Shown here in pieces: positions 21,647-31,397 of a stretch of DNA of 64,000 nucleotides. A model generated the notes under the pieces. It was not told the origin of the DNA and did no database searches. It saw only the letters and a list, made by a program, of their open reading frames with translations. Origin of the DNA: Niveibacterium sp. 24ML (lineage in GTDB: Bacteria; Pseudomonadota; Gammaproteobacteria; Burkholderiales; Rhodocyclaceae); NCBI RefSeq assembly GCF_026586805.1, contig NZ_JAPFHA010000019.1:40473-104472 (forward strand). The letters are read 5' to 3'. Every line of letters starts with the position of its first letter. Within the stretch, counting starts at the first letter, position 1. The translations under genes were made by a program, and so were the position numbers.

Positions 21647-22831
21647 TCATTTCCTCACCAGATCAGCTTCCGCCTTCGCCCCCGCCTTCACGCCCGCGCG
21701 GTCCAGCGAGGTGACGATGCGATCGCCCTTCGCGAGTCCGCTCGCGACTTCGGTGAACTCCCAGTTCGACAGGCCGGGCGAGAACGTCACTTCCTTCAGC
21801 ACGCCATCGCTGCCGAGCACCAGCACGCGGTTGCCGGGCATCACTGCTGCGGTGGGTACGCGCAGCACTGGGTCATGGGTGGTGACGATGATGTCGACGT
21901 CGGCGCTGTAGCCGATCAGCAACGCCTGGGTGTCGGCGGTGTCGGTGAAGTGCACTTCGACTTCGGCGGTGCGGGCCTGCTTTTCGAGCGCGAGTACGTA
22001 GGGCGCGATGCGTTTCACCGTGCCCTTGAAGTGGCGGTCGCGGAAGGCGTCGAGCGTGATGCGCGCGCTCATGCCGAGCTTGAGGCGCGCGGCATCGACT
22101 TCATCGATCGGGGCGCTGACGTAGAGGCAGCTATCGTCGATCAGGTCCACCGCCGGCAGGGTCTGGATGCCGGGGGGCGAGGGGGTGAGGTACTCGCCGA
22201 CCTCGCCGTTGAGTTCGGCGACGATGCCGTCGAAGGGCGCGCGCAGCACGGTGCGCGCAGTGTCGGCTTGCGAGGCGCCGATGCGTGCCTGCGCCTCGCC
22301 GACTTGCGCCTTGGCGGCACTGCAGGCGGCAGCGCGGGACTTGGCTTCAGACAGGGTTTGTTCGATGCCTTCGGGTGAGAGGAAACCCTGATCGCGTAGT
22401 TGTTGAGCGCGGCGCGCGTTGGCAGCGGCGGTGTCGGCGACGGTGCAGGCTTCATTGACGCGGGCACGAGCGCTGAGCAGTTGCTCGCGGGCGATGCGTT
22501 CGCGCGCGGTGACGTCGTCGTTCCACAGTTCCAGCAGCAGGTCGCCGGCTTTGACGCGCTGCCCTTTCTTCACGGCCAGCGTGCCGATGCGGCCACCAGC
22601 GGGCGGTGCCAGTTTGGCGCGGCGGCAGGCGGTGACCGAGCCGGCGCGGGTGTTCGACACCGTGGCCTCGACGCGGCCGGGCTGGACTTCAGTAACGGTG
22701 ACGGCGATCGGCTTGGGACGGGTGAGCGTGTAGGCGAGGGCAGCGACTGCCACTGCGAGCACCGCCACAACGATCAGGCGGCGTGTGAGTTTGCTGCGTG
22801 GCTTGCTGGGTGCGGTCTGCGGCGAGTCCAT
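21647..22831 (-). CDS. HlyD/MacA-like periplasmic adaptor (membrane fusion protein)
   Basis: A 394-residue protein with one N-terminal membrane helix (LIVVAVLAVAVAALAYTL), a lipoyl-type half-motif (GGRIGTLAVKKGQRVKAGDLLLEL), an alpha-helical hairpin (about residues 115-185), the second lipoyl half (LRAPFDGIVAELNGEVGEYL) and a beta-barrel/MP domain. It bridges an inner-membrane MacB-like pump to an outer-membrane channel. ATG 22831 has an AAGAGG ribosome site seven bases upstream and is preferred to GTG 22864. Probable partner of the permeases and ATPase at 16256-19525. Confidence 0.92.
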   Translation of the reverse strand: MDSPQTAPSKPRSKLTRRLIVVAVLAVAVAALAYTLTRPKPIAVTVTEVQPGRVEATVSNTRAGSVTACRRAKLAPPAGGRIGTLAVKKGQRVKAGDLLLELWNDDVTARERIAREQLLSARARVNEACTVADTAAANARRAQQLRDQGFLSPEGIEQTLSEAKSRAAACSAAKAQVGEAQARIGASQADTARTVLRAPFDGIVAELNGEVGEYLTPSPPGIQTLPAVDLIDDSCLYVSAPIDEVDAARLKLGMSARITLDAFRDRHFKGTVKRIAPYVLALEKQARTAEVEVHFTDTADTQALLIGYSADVDIIVTTHDPVLRVPTAAVMPGNRVLVLGSDGVLKEVTFSPGLSNWEFTEVASGLAKGDRIVTSLDRAGVKAGAKAEADLVRK

Positions 22832-22954
22832 CTGAGCCTCTTGCACGGATAGAACTGCAGACACTACACCCCTTACGGGGGAGAGGGGTTTTGCGCGGGG
22901 TCAGGGGCGGTGGGATTTGGGTAGTGCCGCGTGGTGCGGCTGTGTGCTTCGTGG

Positions 22955-23270
22955 CGTAGGTTGGTGCTGAGCGTGAGCGGAGCCCAACATTTGTTGGCTT
23001 TCGGCTGGGTTTGATCAGCTGGGTCGGTCGCGGCTTCGAGCCGGGTCCCGGCCCGGCGGCCGGGGTTCTTTCTTTGTGCGAACAAAGAAAGAACCCAAAG
23101 AAAGTCGCCCGGCCTTCGCGGTCAGGCGCTGCGCGCCTGACTTCCCTCGCGTGCTCGCGCAGTCGGGCGGCTGCGGAACTCGGCCCTGCGGGCCTCAGAC
23201 AGTCCTCGCCGTCGGCGCTGCGCGCCGATCCCCCGACCCCGCTGCGCCACTCGGCGCTCTCGACGGGATC
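22955..23270 (+). repeat. Structured dispersed repeat, copy C
   Basis: Same order as copy A: ggttggtgctgagcg...agcccaac, hairpin ggttctttctttgt / acaaagaaagaacc (23064-23095), hairpin gtcaggcgc-tgc-gcgcctgac (23121-23141), then gctgcggaactcggccctgc. Fills most of the gap between the HlyD gene and the SNF2 helicase gene (22832-23354). Confidence 0.85.
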
Positions 23271-23354
23271 GGGCCGCGATTCACGGCGGTTGCCCGCTCT
23301 CGGGGGGCGTTTGTCGGCTGGGCACACTCCTGCCGCAACGCGGCAAGCAATCCC

Positions 23355-26300
23355 TCAATCCGGCAGCGGCGCGAACAGTGCCTGCAAGCCGGCTTCGTCG
23401 AATTTGGCGTCGCCGGCGTGGTCTTCGGAGAGGATGCCGGCGGCGAGCGCGGCTTTCTGTTCCTGCAGCGCGAGGATCTTTTCTTCGATGCTGCCGGCGA
23501 CGACCAGTTTGTAGACGAACACGTTCTTCGTCTGGCCGATGCGGTGGGCGCGGTCGGTGGCTTGGTCTTCGGCGGCGGGGTTCCACCAGGGGTCGAAGTG
23601 GATCACGGTGTCGGCGGCGGTGAGGTTGAGGCCCACGCCGCCGGCCTTCAGGCTGATCAGGAAGACTGGCGCATCGCCGTTCTGGAACTGTTCCACCACG
23701 GCCTGACGGTCGCGGGTGCTGCCGTCCAGCCGCACATGGGCGATCTTGGCTTCGCTGAGTGCTTCTTCGATCAGATCCAGCATCGTCGTGAATTGCGAGA
23801 ACAGCAGCACCCGGCGGCCCTCTTCGACCAGGCCGGGCAGCAGGTCCATCAGCAGGTCGAGCTTGGCGTGTTCCTTCACCTTGGCGGCGGCCGGGGTCTG
23901 CAGCAGGCGCGGGTCGCAGCAGACCTGGCGCAGCTTGAGCAACGCATCGAGGATCACGATCTGGCTGCGCGCAAAGCCGCGTGCCGCCACTTCGTCGCGG
24001 ATGCGCTTGTCCATGGTCGCACGCACCGTCTCGTAGAGGTCGCGCTGGCGGCCTTCGAGTTCGACGCTGCGCACGATGATGGTCTTGGGCGGCAGCTCGG
24101 CGGCGACTTCCTGCTTGCGGCGGCGCAGGATGAAGGGCGCCAGCCTGCGCGCCAGCAGCTCGCGGCGCAGCAGGTTGCCGTGCTTTTCGATCGGCGTGCG
24201 CCAGGTCTGCGTGAAGGCCTTGCTGTCGCCGAGGAAGCCGGGCATCAGGAAGTCGAATTGCGACCACAGTTCGCCGAGGTGGTTTTCCAGCGGCGTACCG
24301 GTGAGGCACAGCCGGTGTCGGGCGTCGACTTCGCGTACCACCTGCGCGGCGAGGCTGCGGACGTTCTTCACCGTCTGCGCTTCGTCGAGGATCAGGTAGT
24401 GCCAACTGCGCGCGGTCAGCGCTTCGCGGTCGCGCGCGAGCAAGGGGTAGGTGGTCAGCACCACGTCGTGCGATTCGATGATGTCGAAGCGTTCGCGGCG
24501 GTCGGCGCCGTGGAGTTTGAGCACCCGCAGATCCGGTGCGAAGCGCGCGGCTTCCTGCTGCCAGTTGAACACCAGCGAAGTCGGCAGCACCACCAGCGAG
24601 GGGCGATCCATGCGCCCGGCGCGCTTTTCGGTGAGCAGGTGGGCGAGCGTTTGCGCGGTCTTGCCGAGGCCCATGTCGTCGGCCAGGATGCCGCCCAGCT
24701 CGTGCGCGCGCAGATGCTGCATCCAGGCGAGACCTTCCTGCTGGTAGGCGCGCAGCGTGCTGGTGAAACCCTCGGGCGTTTCGACCGGCGCCACATGCGC
24801 GGCATCGGCGAGGCGCGCGATCCAGGGCGCGAGGCGGTCTACGCCTTCGAGTTCCCAGTCGCTGTCGATGAAGGCTTGCTTGAGCCGCGGCGCATCCAGC
24901 GTGCTGAGCTTGAGCGTGCCGTTCGGCGTATCGAACAGATCTACCAGCGTTGATGCGAGTGGCTTGATCCGCGCCGCGGGCAACTGGATGCGCGCGCCGT
25001 CCGGGCCGAGCAGTTCGATCGCCTCATCGTCGGGCATGGCATCGATCGCGGCGCGGTCGAGCCAGCGGGTATCGCGGCGGAACAACACGTAGAGCAGCGG
25101 GGCGAGGTCGAGCCTCTGGCCGTTCACCTCGATGCCGAGCGAAAGCGCGAGCCAGCCGTTGGCATCTTCTTCGAGCTCGGCATGCCAGTCATCGACGGTG
25201 AGCACATGGTGGCGAAAGTCCGGTGCACATTCGATCTGCCAGCCGGCAGCGCGCAGGGCGGGAGCTTCGGCGTTGAAGAATTCGCGCCAGGCCGCTTCGC
25301 TGCCAAGGCCCAGCATTCCATCGGGCAATCGCTCGAAGCTGCTCAGCGCGCGCGGTGGGGTGGGCGCGAAGCCGGCGCGCTTGAGCGCGGCCAGCGCGTC
25401 GGCCTCGGCCTTTTCGTCGCGTGCAACGCGCGCGGCGCGGCCGTCGGGCAGGCTGATCAGCGAATCGGCGCTGCCGGCAGCAAGTTCGGCCTCTGCGTAA
25501 CGGAAGGCGGCGCGCGCGAAGTCGTAGAGCGCGTGCATCGCATTCGGGTAGTCGCGGTGCGCCATCAACTGCCACACGTGCAGGGTCTCCAGGCGCAGCA
25601 CCGGGCGCACCGGCGCATCGATCTGGGGCAGCGTGGCGGCGGCAGGGGGTGGCAGTGCAGGCGCGACATCGGCCAGCACACTCGAAACCAGCGCGAGTTC
25701 GGCCTTGTTGAGCGGCGGCAGGCGCAAGGCCTCGGCCACCACATCAGCTTCCGGTACGGCGAGCAGGCCGCACTCACCGCCGTCATCGAGGTAGCGGAAG
25801 GGTTGCGTATCGAGCACCACCCGCGCGGCGGGCCGGGATTCGAGGTGCGCGCGTACGCCGCCCTCGCGGGTTGCTTGCCAGCTCAAGTGACCAGTTCGCT
25901 GCACGCCGAGGATGAGCGGAATCTCGCCCGGATAGTCGGGCTCGGCCTCGTCGCCAAGAAAGGCGCGGCCGGTGTCGAGCAATGCGTCGAGCAGCAGGCC
26001 ACCGTTGCGCCCGGCCACCGGCACTTCGCCCCAGTTGCCATAGCGTTGGGTGCTGCGCTCGATCGCGCGAATCTGGCGCAGTACGGCCAGATCGTCGTCG
26101 TTGACGAAGGCCGGTGGTTTGAGCAGCGCCTGATCAACGTTGTACCAGCTGTCAGCCTGCGCGATGTCGCCGTCCGAATTCAGGCGCACCTTGTGGATCA
26201 CGAGGCTCGCGCCCATGCCGTGCAAGCCTGCCAGCACGGTGTAGTGGAGCGTCTGGCGGCTGTTGGTCTTTTTCGGCTTGCTTGCGCTGCGCGCCTTGGC

Positions 26301-26699
26301 GACACGGCTACGCAACTGTTGGGCCCATTCGAGCACCTCGGCCCGCGGCTTCTCGACCAGCGCGCCGGGGCGCCTGGCCGCCAGCAGCAGTGCCACCACA
26401 TGCTTGCAACGCCCACCGACCGGGCAGGAACAACGGCTGGCAATCTCGATCGTGATTTCGCCAAGCAGCTCACGTTGGCTCAACCTCACCACGGTGCGGT
26501 AGGGGCGGGGTGCCGAGCCGGTGACATTCGCCATCAGCGTTTCACCCGACAACTCCAGATCACGCACCCGACCGATGTACTGGCGGCCCCGCGCGATGGC
26601 GGCGCTGCTGAAGAATTCCTCCAGCAAGTTGTCGTCAAGTCGGGTCAGCAGATCGGTGAGCGGCATCGTGTCGAGATGAAAAACGGGGTGCAACAGCAT
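23355..26699 (-). CDS. SNF2-family helicase with N-terminal SWIM zinc finger
   Basis: A 1,114-residue Swi2/Snf2 ATPase. A SWIM finger (CSCPVGGRCKH, CxCxnCxH) lies near residue 90, then a long middle region, and the two RecA-like lobes occupy roughly residues 640-1,100: motif I ADDMGLGKTAQ, motif II LILDEAQ, motif III TGTPLEN and motif VI ATDRAHRIGQT. Such proteins translocate on double-stranded DNA and act on protein-DNA complexes or recombination; the specific bacterial role is unclear. Starts at 26699 or the in-frame ATG 26666; neither has a strong ribosome site. Confidence 0.93.
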   Translation of the reverse strand: MLLHPVFHLDTMPLTDLLTRLDDNLLEEFFSSAAIARGRQYIGRVRDLELSGETLMANVTGSAPRPYRTVVRLSQRELLGEITIEIASRCSCPVGGRCKHVVALLLAARRPGALVEKPRAEVLEWAQQLRSRVAKARSASKPKKTNSRQTLHYTVLAGLHGMGASLVIHKVRLNSDGDIAQADSWYNVDQALLKPPAFVNDDDLAVLRQIRAIERSTQRYGNWGEVPVAGRNGGLLLDALLDTGRAFLGDEAEPDYPGEIPLILGVQRTGHLSWQATREGGVRAHLESRPAARVVLDTQPFRYLDDGGECGLLAVPEADVVAEALRLPPLNKAELALVSSVLADVAPALPPPAAATLPQIDAPVRPVLRLETLHVWQLMAHRDYPNAMHALYDFARAAFRYAEAELAAGSADSLISLPDGRAARVARDEKAEADALAALKRAGFAPTPPRALSSFERLPDGMLGLGSEAAWREFFNAEAPALRAAGWQIECAPDFRHHVLTVDDWHAELEEDANGWLALSLGIEVNGQRLDLAPLLYVLFRRDTRWLDRAAIDAMPDDEAIELLGPDGARIQLPAARIKPLASTLVDLFDTPNGTLKLSTLDAPRLKQAFIDSDWELEGVDRLAPWIARLADAAHVAPVETPEGFTSTLRAYQQEGLAWMQHLRAHELGGILADDMGLGKTAQTLAHLLTEKRAGRMDRPSLVVLPTSLVFNWQQEAARFAPDLRVLKLHGADRRERFDIIESHDVVLTTYPLLARDREALTARSWHYLILDEAQTVKNVRSLAAQVVREVDARHRLCLTGTPLENHLGELWSQFDFLMPGFLGDSKAFTQTWRTPIEKHGNLLRRELLARRLAPFILRRRKQEVAAELPPKTIIVRSVELEGRQRDLYETVRATMDKRIRDEVAARGFARSQIVILDALLKLRQVCCDPRLLQTPAAAKVKEHAKLDLLMDLLPGLVEEGRRVLLFSQFTTMLDLIEEALSEAKIAHVRLDGSTRDRQAVVEQFQNGDAPVFLISLKAGGVGLNLTAADTVIHFDPWWNPAAEDQATDRAHRIGQTKNVFVYKLVVAGSIEEKILALQEQKAALAAGILSEDHAGDAKFDEAGLQALFAPLPD

Positions 26700-26721
26700 A
26701 CCGGCAAGCGGCGATCCGGCC

Positions 26722-27456
26722 TCATTTCAGCCGCTTGCGGCGTGTTTCGTCGAGGATGAAACCGACCAGTGTCAGGGCTGCGAGGGCCGCAACAACGATT
26801 CCGAACTTCCGCACGAAACGGTCGTCGGTGCTCTTCGCCTGGCGCTTTCGAACTTCAATCAGCTCAGGGCTCACCGACAGGCCGGGGTGTTTTGACCATG
26901 CGACTTCTACGTGGCCGTCCCCGCGCTCTGGTGCGGCTCTCAGGCAAACGTGGATAGGCACGAAGGCGTAGTCATGGCCGCGCGTGTTCGCGCTGCGCAA
27001 CCACCTGCAGAAGTCATCGGCCGCGTGACAACTGATTTGGCGACTGCTGATGTGCGTGCCGACCTTCATTTCCAGCGTGCCACCCTTGAACCCTTTGGTG
27101 GGCTGGATCAGGCGCGCCTCGCCGCGGAACTCCGTACATGGAGCGATTTGCCCCGCCACATCGAGATTAGCGGGGACGCCCATGAAGGCAACGAAGGCCA
27201 GCATGCCAAAGCAGGCATTCAAAGCGGCGCAGAACACGTTGGTGCCCCACCGGTGAAAACCCCTGCGTAGCGGTCCGGGAGGCCCCATCAATCGATTCAA
27301 TGTCAGCGACAGGGTGATTGGCGCGGTCGCGGCGAGCACCATGAAAACGATCAGCAGAGCGAGTGTCGACGCATTCAAGACTGCGGGCCTTTCAAGCGCG
27401 CTTGCAGTGCCTACGAGCAGTGGCTGGACTTCGATCGATTGCCGGCTCGCGAACAC
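26722..27456 (-). CDS. Membrane protein of unknown function
   Basis: About 244 residues with three hydrophobic segments: near the N-terminus (LALLIVFMVLAATAPITLSL), a second (FCAALNACFGMLAFVAFMG) and one at the C-terminus (FGIVVAALAALTLVGFIL) followed by a basic tail RRKRLK. Four cysteines lie in the central region, which is probably periplasmic. Start uncertain: GTG 27456 or TTG 27471. GC is somewhat lower than in neighbours. I recognise no family. Confidence 0.6.
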   Translation of the reverse strand: MFASRQSIEVQPLLVGTASALERPAVLNASTLALLIVFMVLAATAPITLSLTLNRLMGPPGPLRRGFHRWGTNVFCAALNACFGMLAFVAFMGVPANLDVAGQIAPCTEFRGEARLIQPTKGFKGGTLEMKVGTHISSRQISCHAADDFCRWLRSANTRGHDYAFVPIHVCLRAAPERGDGHVEVAWSKHPGLSVSPELIEVRKRQAKSTDDRFVRKFGIVVAALAALTLVGFILDETRRKRLK

Positions 27457-27514
27457 ATGCCGCTCGCCCAAGGCAGTTTATCTTCGCGGAGCCCGGTTCT
27501 GGCGCCGGGTGGGA

Positions 27515-28198
27515 TCAGGTGTAGAGCAAACCGTCCACCATCCGCACCGAGCGATCACAACGTTCCGCAAGGCGCGGGTCGTGCGTGACGATCAGGCAGG
27601 CCGATCCTCGCTCGCGATTCACCTCGCGCATCAGCGCGAAGATCTCGTCAGCGGTGTGGGTGTCGAGGTTGCCGGTCGGTTCGTCGGCAAGGATCAGGCG
27701 CGGCCCGAGCAGCAGCGCGCGCGCGATCGCCACCCGCTGCTGCTGGCCGCCGGAGAGCTGGTTCGGTTTCTTGTGCGAATGCGCTTCGAGGCCAACGCGG
27801 CGCAGCAGTTCGCGCGCAGCGGCTTCGTGGGCGTCGGTGGCGCGCCCCTCGGCGATGATGCCGGGCATCATCGCGTTCTCCAGTGCGCTGAAGGCCGGCA
27901 GCAGGTGGTGGAACTGGAAGACGAAGCCGATGCTGCGATTGCGCAGGCGGGTGAGGCCAACGTCGTCCTGCGTGGCGGTGTCGATGCCGTCGATTTCGAT
28001 GCGGCCGGCGGTGGCGCGTTCGAGCAGGCCGACGAGGTTGAGCAGCGTACTTTTGCCGGAACCGGAGGGGCCGATCAGCGCGACGAACTCGCCTGCTGCG
28101 ATGTCGAGGTCGATGCCGTGCAGGATCTCGGCCTCGACTTCGGTGCCGATGTTGTAGGACTTGCGGATGCCGGCGAGGCGGATCACGGGTTGCGTCAT
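27515..28198 (-). CDS. ABC transporter ATP-binding protein, MacB/LolD type
   Basis: A 227-residue ATPase with Walker [11 protein letters not shown]-loop [21 protein letters not shown], signature [15 protein letters not shown], Walker [10 protein letters not shown] and H-loop THD. It follows the permease gene at 28201 by two bases, so the two are co-translated. Together with the HlyD protein at 29432-30694 it forms the second MacAB-like exporter of the window. Confidence 0.94.
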   Translation of the reverse strand: MTQPVIRLAGIRKSYNIGTEVEAEILHGIDLDIAAGEFVALIGPSGSGKSTLLNLVGLLERATAGRIEIDGIDTATQDDVGLTRLRNRSIGFVFQFHHLLPAFSALENAMMPGIIAEGRATDAHEAAARELLRRVGLEAHSHKKPNQLSGGQQQRVAIARALLLGPRLILADEPTGNLDTHTADEIFALMREVNRERGSACLIVTHDPRLAERCDRSVRMVDGLLYT

Positions 28199-28200
28199 GG

Positions 28201-29424
28201 TCAGCTCCGGATCGCGTCGACCGGGTCGAGCGAGGCGGCGCGCCGCGCGGGGATCATCGCGGCGAGCGTGCCGACCACGGTGGCGATGAGGCAGGCGCCG
28301 ATCACGATGTCGGCCGGCAGTTCGGGCGAAAAGATCGGCGTGCCATCGCCGTTGCGGAACACCGAGGCGAAAATCTGCAGCAGCCCCCAGCCGAGCGAGG
28401 CACCAAGGGCGGAGCCGACGCTGCCGACCAGCGCGCCCTGGATCAGGAACACCGCCAGCAGTTGCCGGCGGCCGGCGCCCATCGCGCGCAAGATGCCGAT
28501 CTCGCGCTGCTTCTGCACCACCGACACCACCAGCACGCTGGCGATGCCGAGCGCGACGATCAGCGTGACGAAGCTGCGGATCAGGTTCAGCGAGGTGCTC
28601 TGGTTCTTCAGGCCGGCGAGCAGTTGTGCGTTGGTTGTCATCCAGCTTTCGACCTTGAGGCCGGTGGCATCGGCGAGCGGACGCGCGATCGCTTCCGCCT
28701 CGAAGATATCCGTCACCCGCAGGTCGACTTGCGACACGCCGCCGGCCAGGTCAAGCAGCGATTGGCCCAGCCGTAGCGACACGAAGACCCAGCGGCGATT
28801 GAGGTCGCGGTTGCCGATGTCGAACAGGCCGGTGATTGTCAGCACCTCTTCGCGGCCACCGGCGGTCTGCACCCGGATGCGATCGCCGAGCGAGGCACCC
28901 AGATCCTTCGCCAGTTCGATGCCGATCACCGCATTGGTGCCGGACGGCGCGAAGCGGCCCGCGGTGAGGTACTTGTCCATCAGCACGATGCGGCGGTAGG
29001 CGTCGGGCTCCACGCCCATCAGCGCGACCGATTTGCTCGCTTCACCGCGCAGCGCGAAGGCGGGGCCGGTCACCAGCGGCGATACGGCCACCACATCCGG
29101 CGTGGCGGCGGCGAGCTTCGCGACCGATTCCCACTGGTCCACCGGCCGCAGGCGCTGCGCGCGGGGCTGGTCGATGGCGAGCGTGCCGGGGGCGTCGGGC
29201 AGCGCGCGGCGGTTGATCTCGTCGGGCGGGCGGATCACCACATGCGGCTGGCTGCCGAGCACGCGCTCGATGATCGAGCTTTGCAGTTCGCCGATCAGGT
29301 GGGTGAGGAAGATCGTCACCGCGACGCCGGCGGTGACGCCACCGAGGATCAGCAGCGACTGCGTGCGCCCCTCGCGCAGGAAGCGCAGCGCGACGAGCAG
29401 TTCAAAAGGCAGGCGGATGCGCAT
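28201..29424 (-). CDS. ABC transporter permease, LolC/MacB-like
   Basis: A 407-residue FtsX-type permease with N-terminal helix ([20 protein letters not shown]), a large periplasmic domain ([10 protein letters not shown] to LAGLKNQ) and three C-terminal helices with [21 protein letters not shown] and the end DPVDAIRS. Membrane topology matches LolC/LolE and MacB. It sits 7 bases after the HlyD gene stop and directly before the ATPase gene. Confidence 0.92.
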   Translation of the reverse strand: MRIRLPFELLVALRFLREGRTQSLLILGGVTAGVAVTIFLTHLIGELQSSIIERVLGSQPHVVIRPPDEINRRALPDAPGTLAIDQPRAQRLRPVDQWESVAKLAAATPDVVAVSPLVTGPAFALRGEASKSVALMGVEPDAYRRIVLMDKYLTAGRFAPSGTNAVIGIELAKDLGASLGDRIRVQTAGGREEVLTITGLFDIGNRDLNRRWVFVSLRLGQSLLDLAGGVSQVDLRVTDIFEAEAIARPLADATGLKVESWMTTNAQLLAGLKNQSTSLNLIRSFVTLIVALGIASVLVVSVVQKQREIGILRAMGAGRRQLLAVFLIQGALVGSVGSALGASLGWGLLQIFASVFRNGDGTPIFSPELPADIVIGACLIATVVGTLAAMIPARRAASLDPVDAIRS

Positions 29425-29431
29425 TGCGGGC

Positions 29432-30694
29432 TTAGCGTGTCATGCCCGGTGCACCCTTCACGCCTGCGGTGCGCGGCGGCTTGCTGCGCACTCGCTCTCC
29501 GGGCTGGGTGGATTCGGCCGCTGGCACGATCAGGTCGCCGGCATCGAGCCCGCTGGCCACTTCCGCGGCGCCCATGCCGCGCAAGCCCAGCGTAACGGCG
29601 ACGCGTTCGGCGCGGCCGTCACGCACGCGCAGCACCCAGGGCGATTCGCTTTCGGCCGCGTGGATCGCGTCGAGCGGCAGCACCACGGCGCTGTCCTTGC
29701 GCGCGACGACGATCTCGACCGATACCGTCATGTCCGGCCGCAGGAAAGCCGGCGGCTGCGGCACCGAGAACTTCACTTCCACCGTGCCGCGCTGCGCATC
29801 GACGCCGGGTGCGACATAGTCGATCACCACGTCGAAGGGCTGGCCGGGGTAGGCGTCGGCCACCGCCTTGCCTGCCACGCCGGGCTTGAGGCGCGCGAGG
29901 TGCTTCTCGTCCATCTGCGTGACGATGCGCAGGGTGCCGCCGGCGGCAAAACGCATCAGCACCCGCCCGGCCTGCGTGATGTCGCCGACATTCACCTCGC
30001 GCGAGAGCACCGTGCCATCGGCTGGCGCGCGCAGTTCATGGTTGGCCATGCGGGCGCGGGCGGCGCGCAGGTTGGCCTCGGCCTGAACGCTGCGGCTGGT
30101 GGCGGCGGCCATCTCGCTGCCGGCGGGCAGGTTCGCGGCGGCCTGGCTGCGCGCGGCGGCCAGCGCGGCTTCGGCGTTCTGCAGGATGCGGTTCGCGTCG
30201 TCGCGCCGGCTGGGCGAAACGAAGCCCTGCGCGATCATCGCTTCGACCCGCTGGTATTCCAGTTGCGCCACGCGCAGGTTTTCTTCCGCCTGCCGCTGCT
30301 GCTGGCCGCTGACCGGGCGCGCTACCTGCTCCACCTGCGCGAGCCGCGCGCGCGCTTCGCTTGCCGCGGCTTCGGCGGCGGCGAGGCTGGCGCGGGCTTC
30401 GTCTGCACGCAGCGCGATCAGCAGATCGCCTTGCTTCACGACGCTGCCTTCCTTGGCCGCGAGGGTTTCGACAATGCCGGCGACCGGCAGGCCCAGTTGC
30501 ACTTGCGCGGGGGTTTCGATGCGGCCGGTGGCGATCAGGGTCTGCGCGATGGCCTGGCGCGTGGCGCTGCGCAGTTCGACTTCCTTGCCGCGGCTCATCA
30601 TCCAGCCGATCAGCAGGACGAGGGCGAGCAGGATCGCAAGCGGCAGGCGCCAGGGGCGAAGCCGGGCGCCAAGTTGGTTCAGTGTGAGCATCAT
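29432..30694 (-). CDS. HlyD/MacA-like periplasmic adaptor (membrane fusion protein)
   Basis: A 420-residue adaptor with an N-terminal helix (LPLAILLALVLLIGWMM), lipoyl half-motifs (GIVETLAAKEGSVVKQGDLL and LRAPADGTVLSREVNVGDI) flanking a long coiled hairpin rich in Ala/Glu/Arg (about residues 90-215), and a C-terminal beta domain. Start ATG 30694; an adjacent ATG is at 30691. First gene of the three-gene exporter operon. Confidence 0.92.
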   Translation of the reverse strand: MMLTLNQLGARLRPWRLPLAILLALVLLIGWMMSRGKEVELRSATRQAIAQTLIATGRIETPAQVQLGLPVAGIVETLAAKEGSVVKQGDLLIALRADEARASLAAAEAAASEARARLAQVEQVARPVSGQQQRQAEENLRVAQLEYQRVEAMIAQGFVSPSRRDDANRILQNAEAALAAARSQAAANLPAGSEMAAATSRSVQAEANLRAARARMANHELRAPADGTVLSREVNVGDITQAGRVLMRFAAGGTLRIVTQMDEKHLARLKPGVAGKAVADAYPGQPFDVVIDYVAPGVDAQRGTVEVKFSVPQPPAFLRPDMTVSVEIVVARKDSAVVLPLDAIHAAESESPWVLRVRDGRAERVAVTLGLRGMGAAEVASGLDAGDLIVPAAESTQPGERVRSKPPRTAGVKGAPGMTR

Positions 30695-30791
30695 TGTTCT
30701 TGTCTGTTCGGGCGGCGTTTGCCCAGACCGCAATTATGCGCGGCAGTTCCCTTCAGGGTCTCCCGGCGGTGGCGGGGGACGGCGGGCGGGT

Positions 30792-31295
30792 TCAGGTTTT
30801 CGGGCGTTTGAGGAAGAACTTGTTCGTCCCGGCGGGTTTGCCTTTCGCAAATACCTCCCACTCCGCTTCCATCGTGTCGGCGCCATCGAGCCGGATCTCG
30901 CCGCCGTGGATGTGGGTGGATTGTGCGGCATCCATGTTGCTGCCGCCGGTGAAGTCAAAACGCAGGCGCTGGCCGTCGGCCGCGACGAGTTTCATGCGCG
31001 GCTGGTTGCCCATGGCGCAGTAATGCGTCATGACCAGCTGATCGCCGTCGAGGTGGTAGATCGACGTCATCTCGTGTGGTGTGCCGGGGAACAGGACTTC
31101 CATCACCGCAGTGCCGCCCGAGATATTGCGGTAGCTGACCTCGGCCGCCGGGCCGTCGGCCTTCTGGACATGGCCGATCCAGCGGCCTTCCAGCGCTTTG
31201 AGCTGCGCGAAGGCGGCGGCCGCATCCGGCGGCGCGGCATGGGCCAGCGTGCCGGTGCTGAGTGCAAGAAGAAGGGCGAAGCAATGACGTTTCAT
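30792..31295 (-). CDS. Secreted protein of unknown function, lipocalin-like domain
   Basis: A 167-residue protein with a signal peptide (MKRHCFALLLALSTGTLAHA, cleavage after AHA). The mature part begins with LKALEGRWIGHVQKADG and is rich in beta-strands (MEVLFPGTPHEM, MTSIYHLDGDQLVMTHYC, MKLVAADGQRLRFDF), resembling DUF1579/heme-binding lipocalin-like folds. Function unknown. Periplasmic location is inferred. It stands between the exporter operon and thiD on the same strand. Confidence 0.8.
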   Translation of the reverse strand: MKRHCFALLLALSTGTLAHAAPPDAAAAFAQLKALEGRWIGHVQKADGPAAEVSYRNISGGTAVMEVLFPGTPHEMTSIYHLDGDQLVMTHYCAMGNQPRMKLVAADGQRLRFDFTGGSNMDAAQSTHIHGGEIRLDGADTMEAEWEVFAKGKPAGTNKFFLKRPKT

Positions 31296-31397
31296 GGCGG
31301 CGTGCCTCCGGGCTGGCCGCAGGACCGCGGCGTCGCCAGAGTGCGGCCGATCGCCCGGCGCTGCAAGGGGTAGGGTGCGGAAGTGGCGGCGCGGTGC

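Noticed and set aside
20888..22378. Long frames crossing the repeat region (for example 496 codons)
   Set aside because: They run through three-copy structured repeats whose conservation is in base pairing, not codons, and continue antisense into the HlyD gene.
23076..24953. 625-codon plus-strand frame
   Set aside because: Begins in repeat copy C and continues antisense to the SNF2 helicase, which has all helicase motifs.
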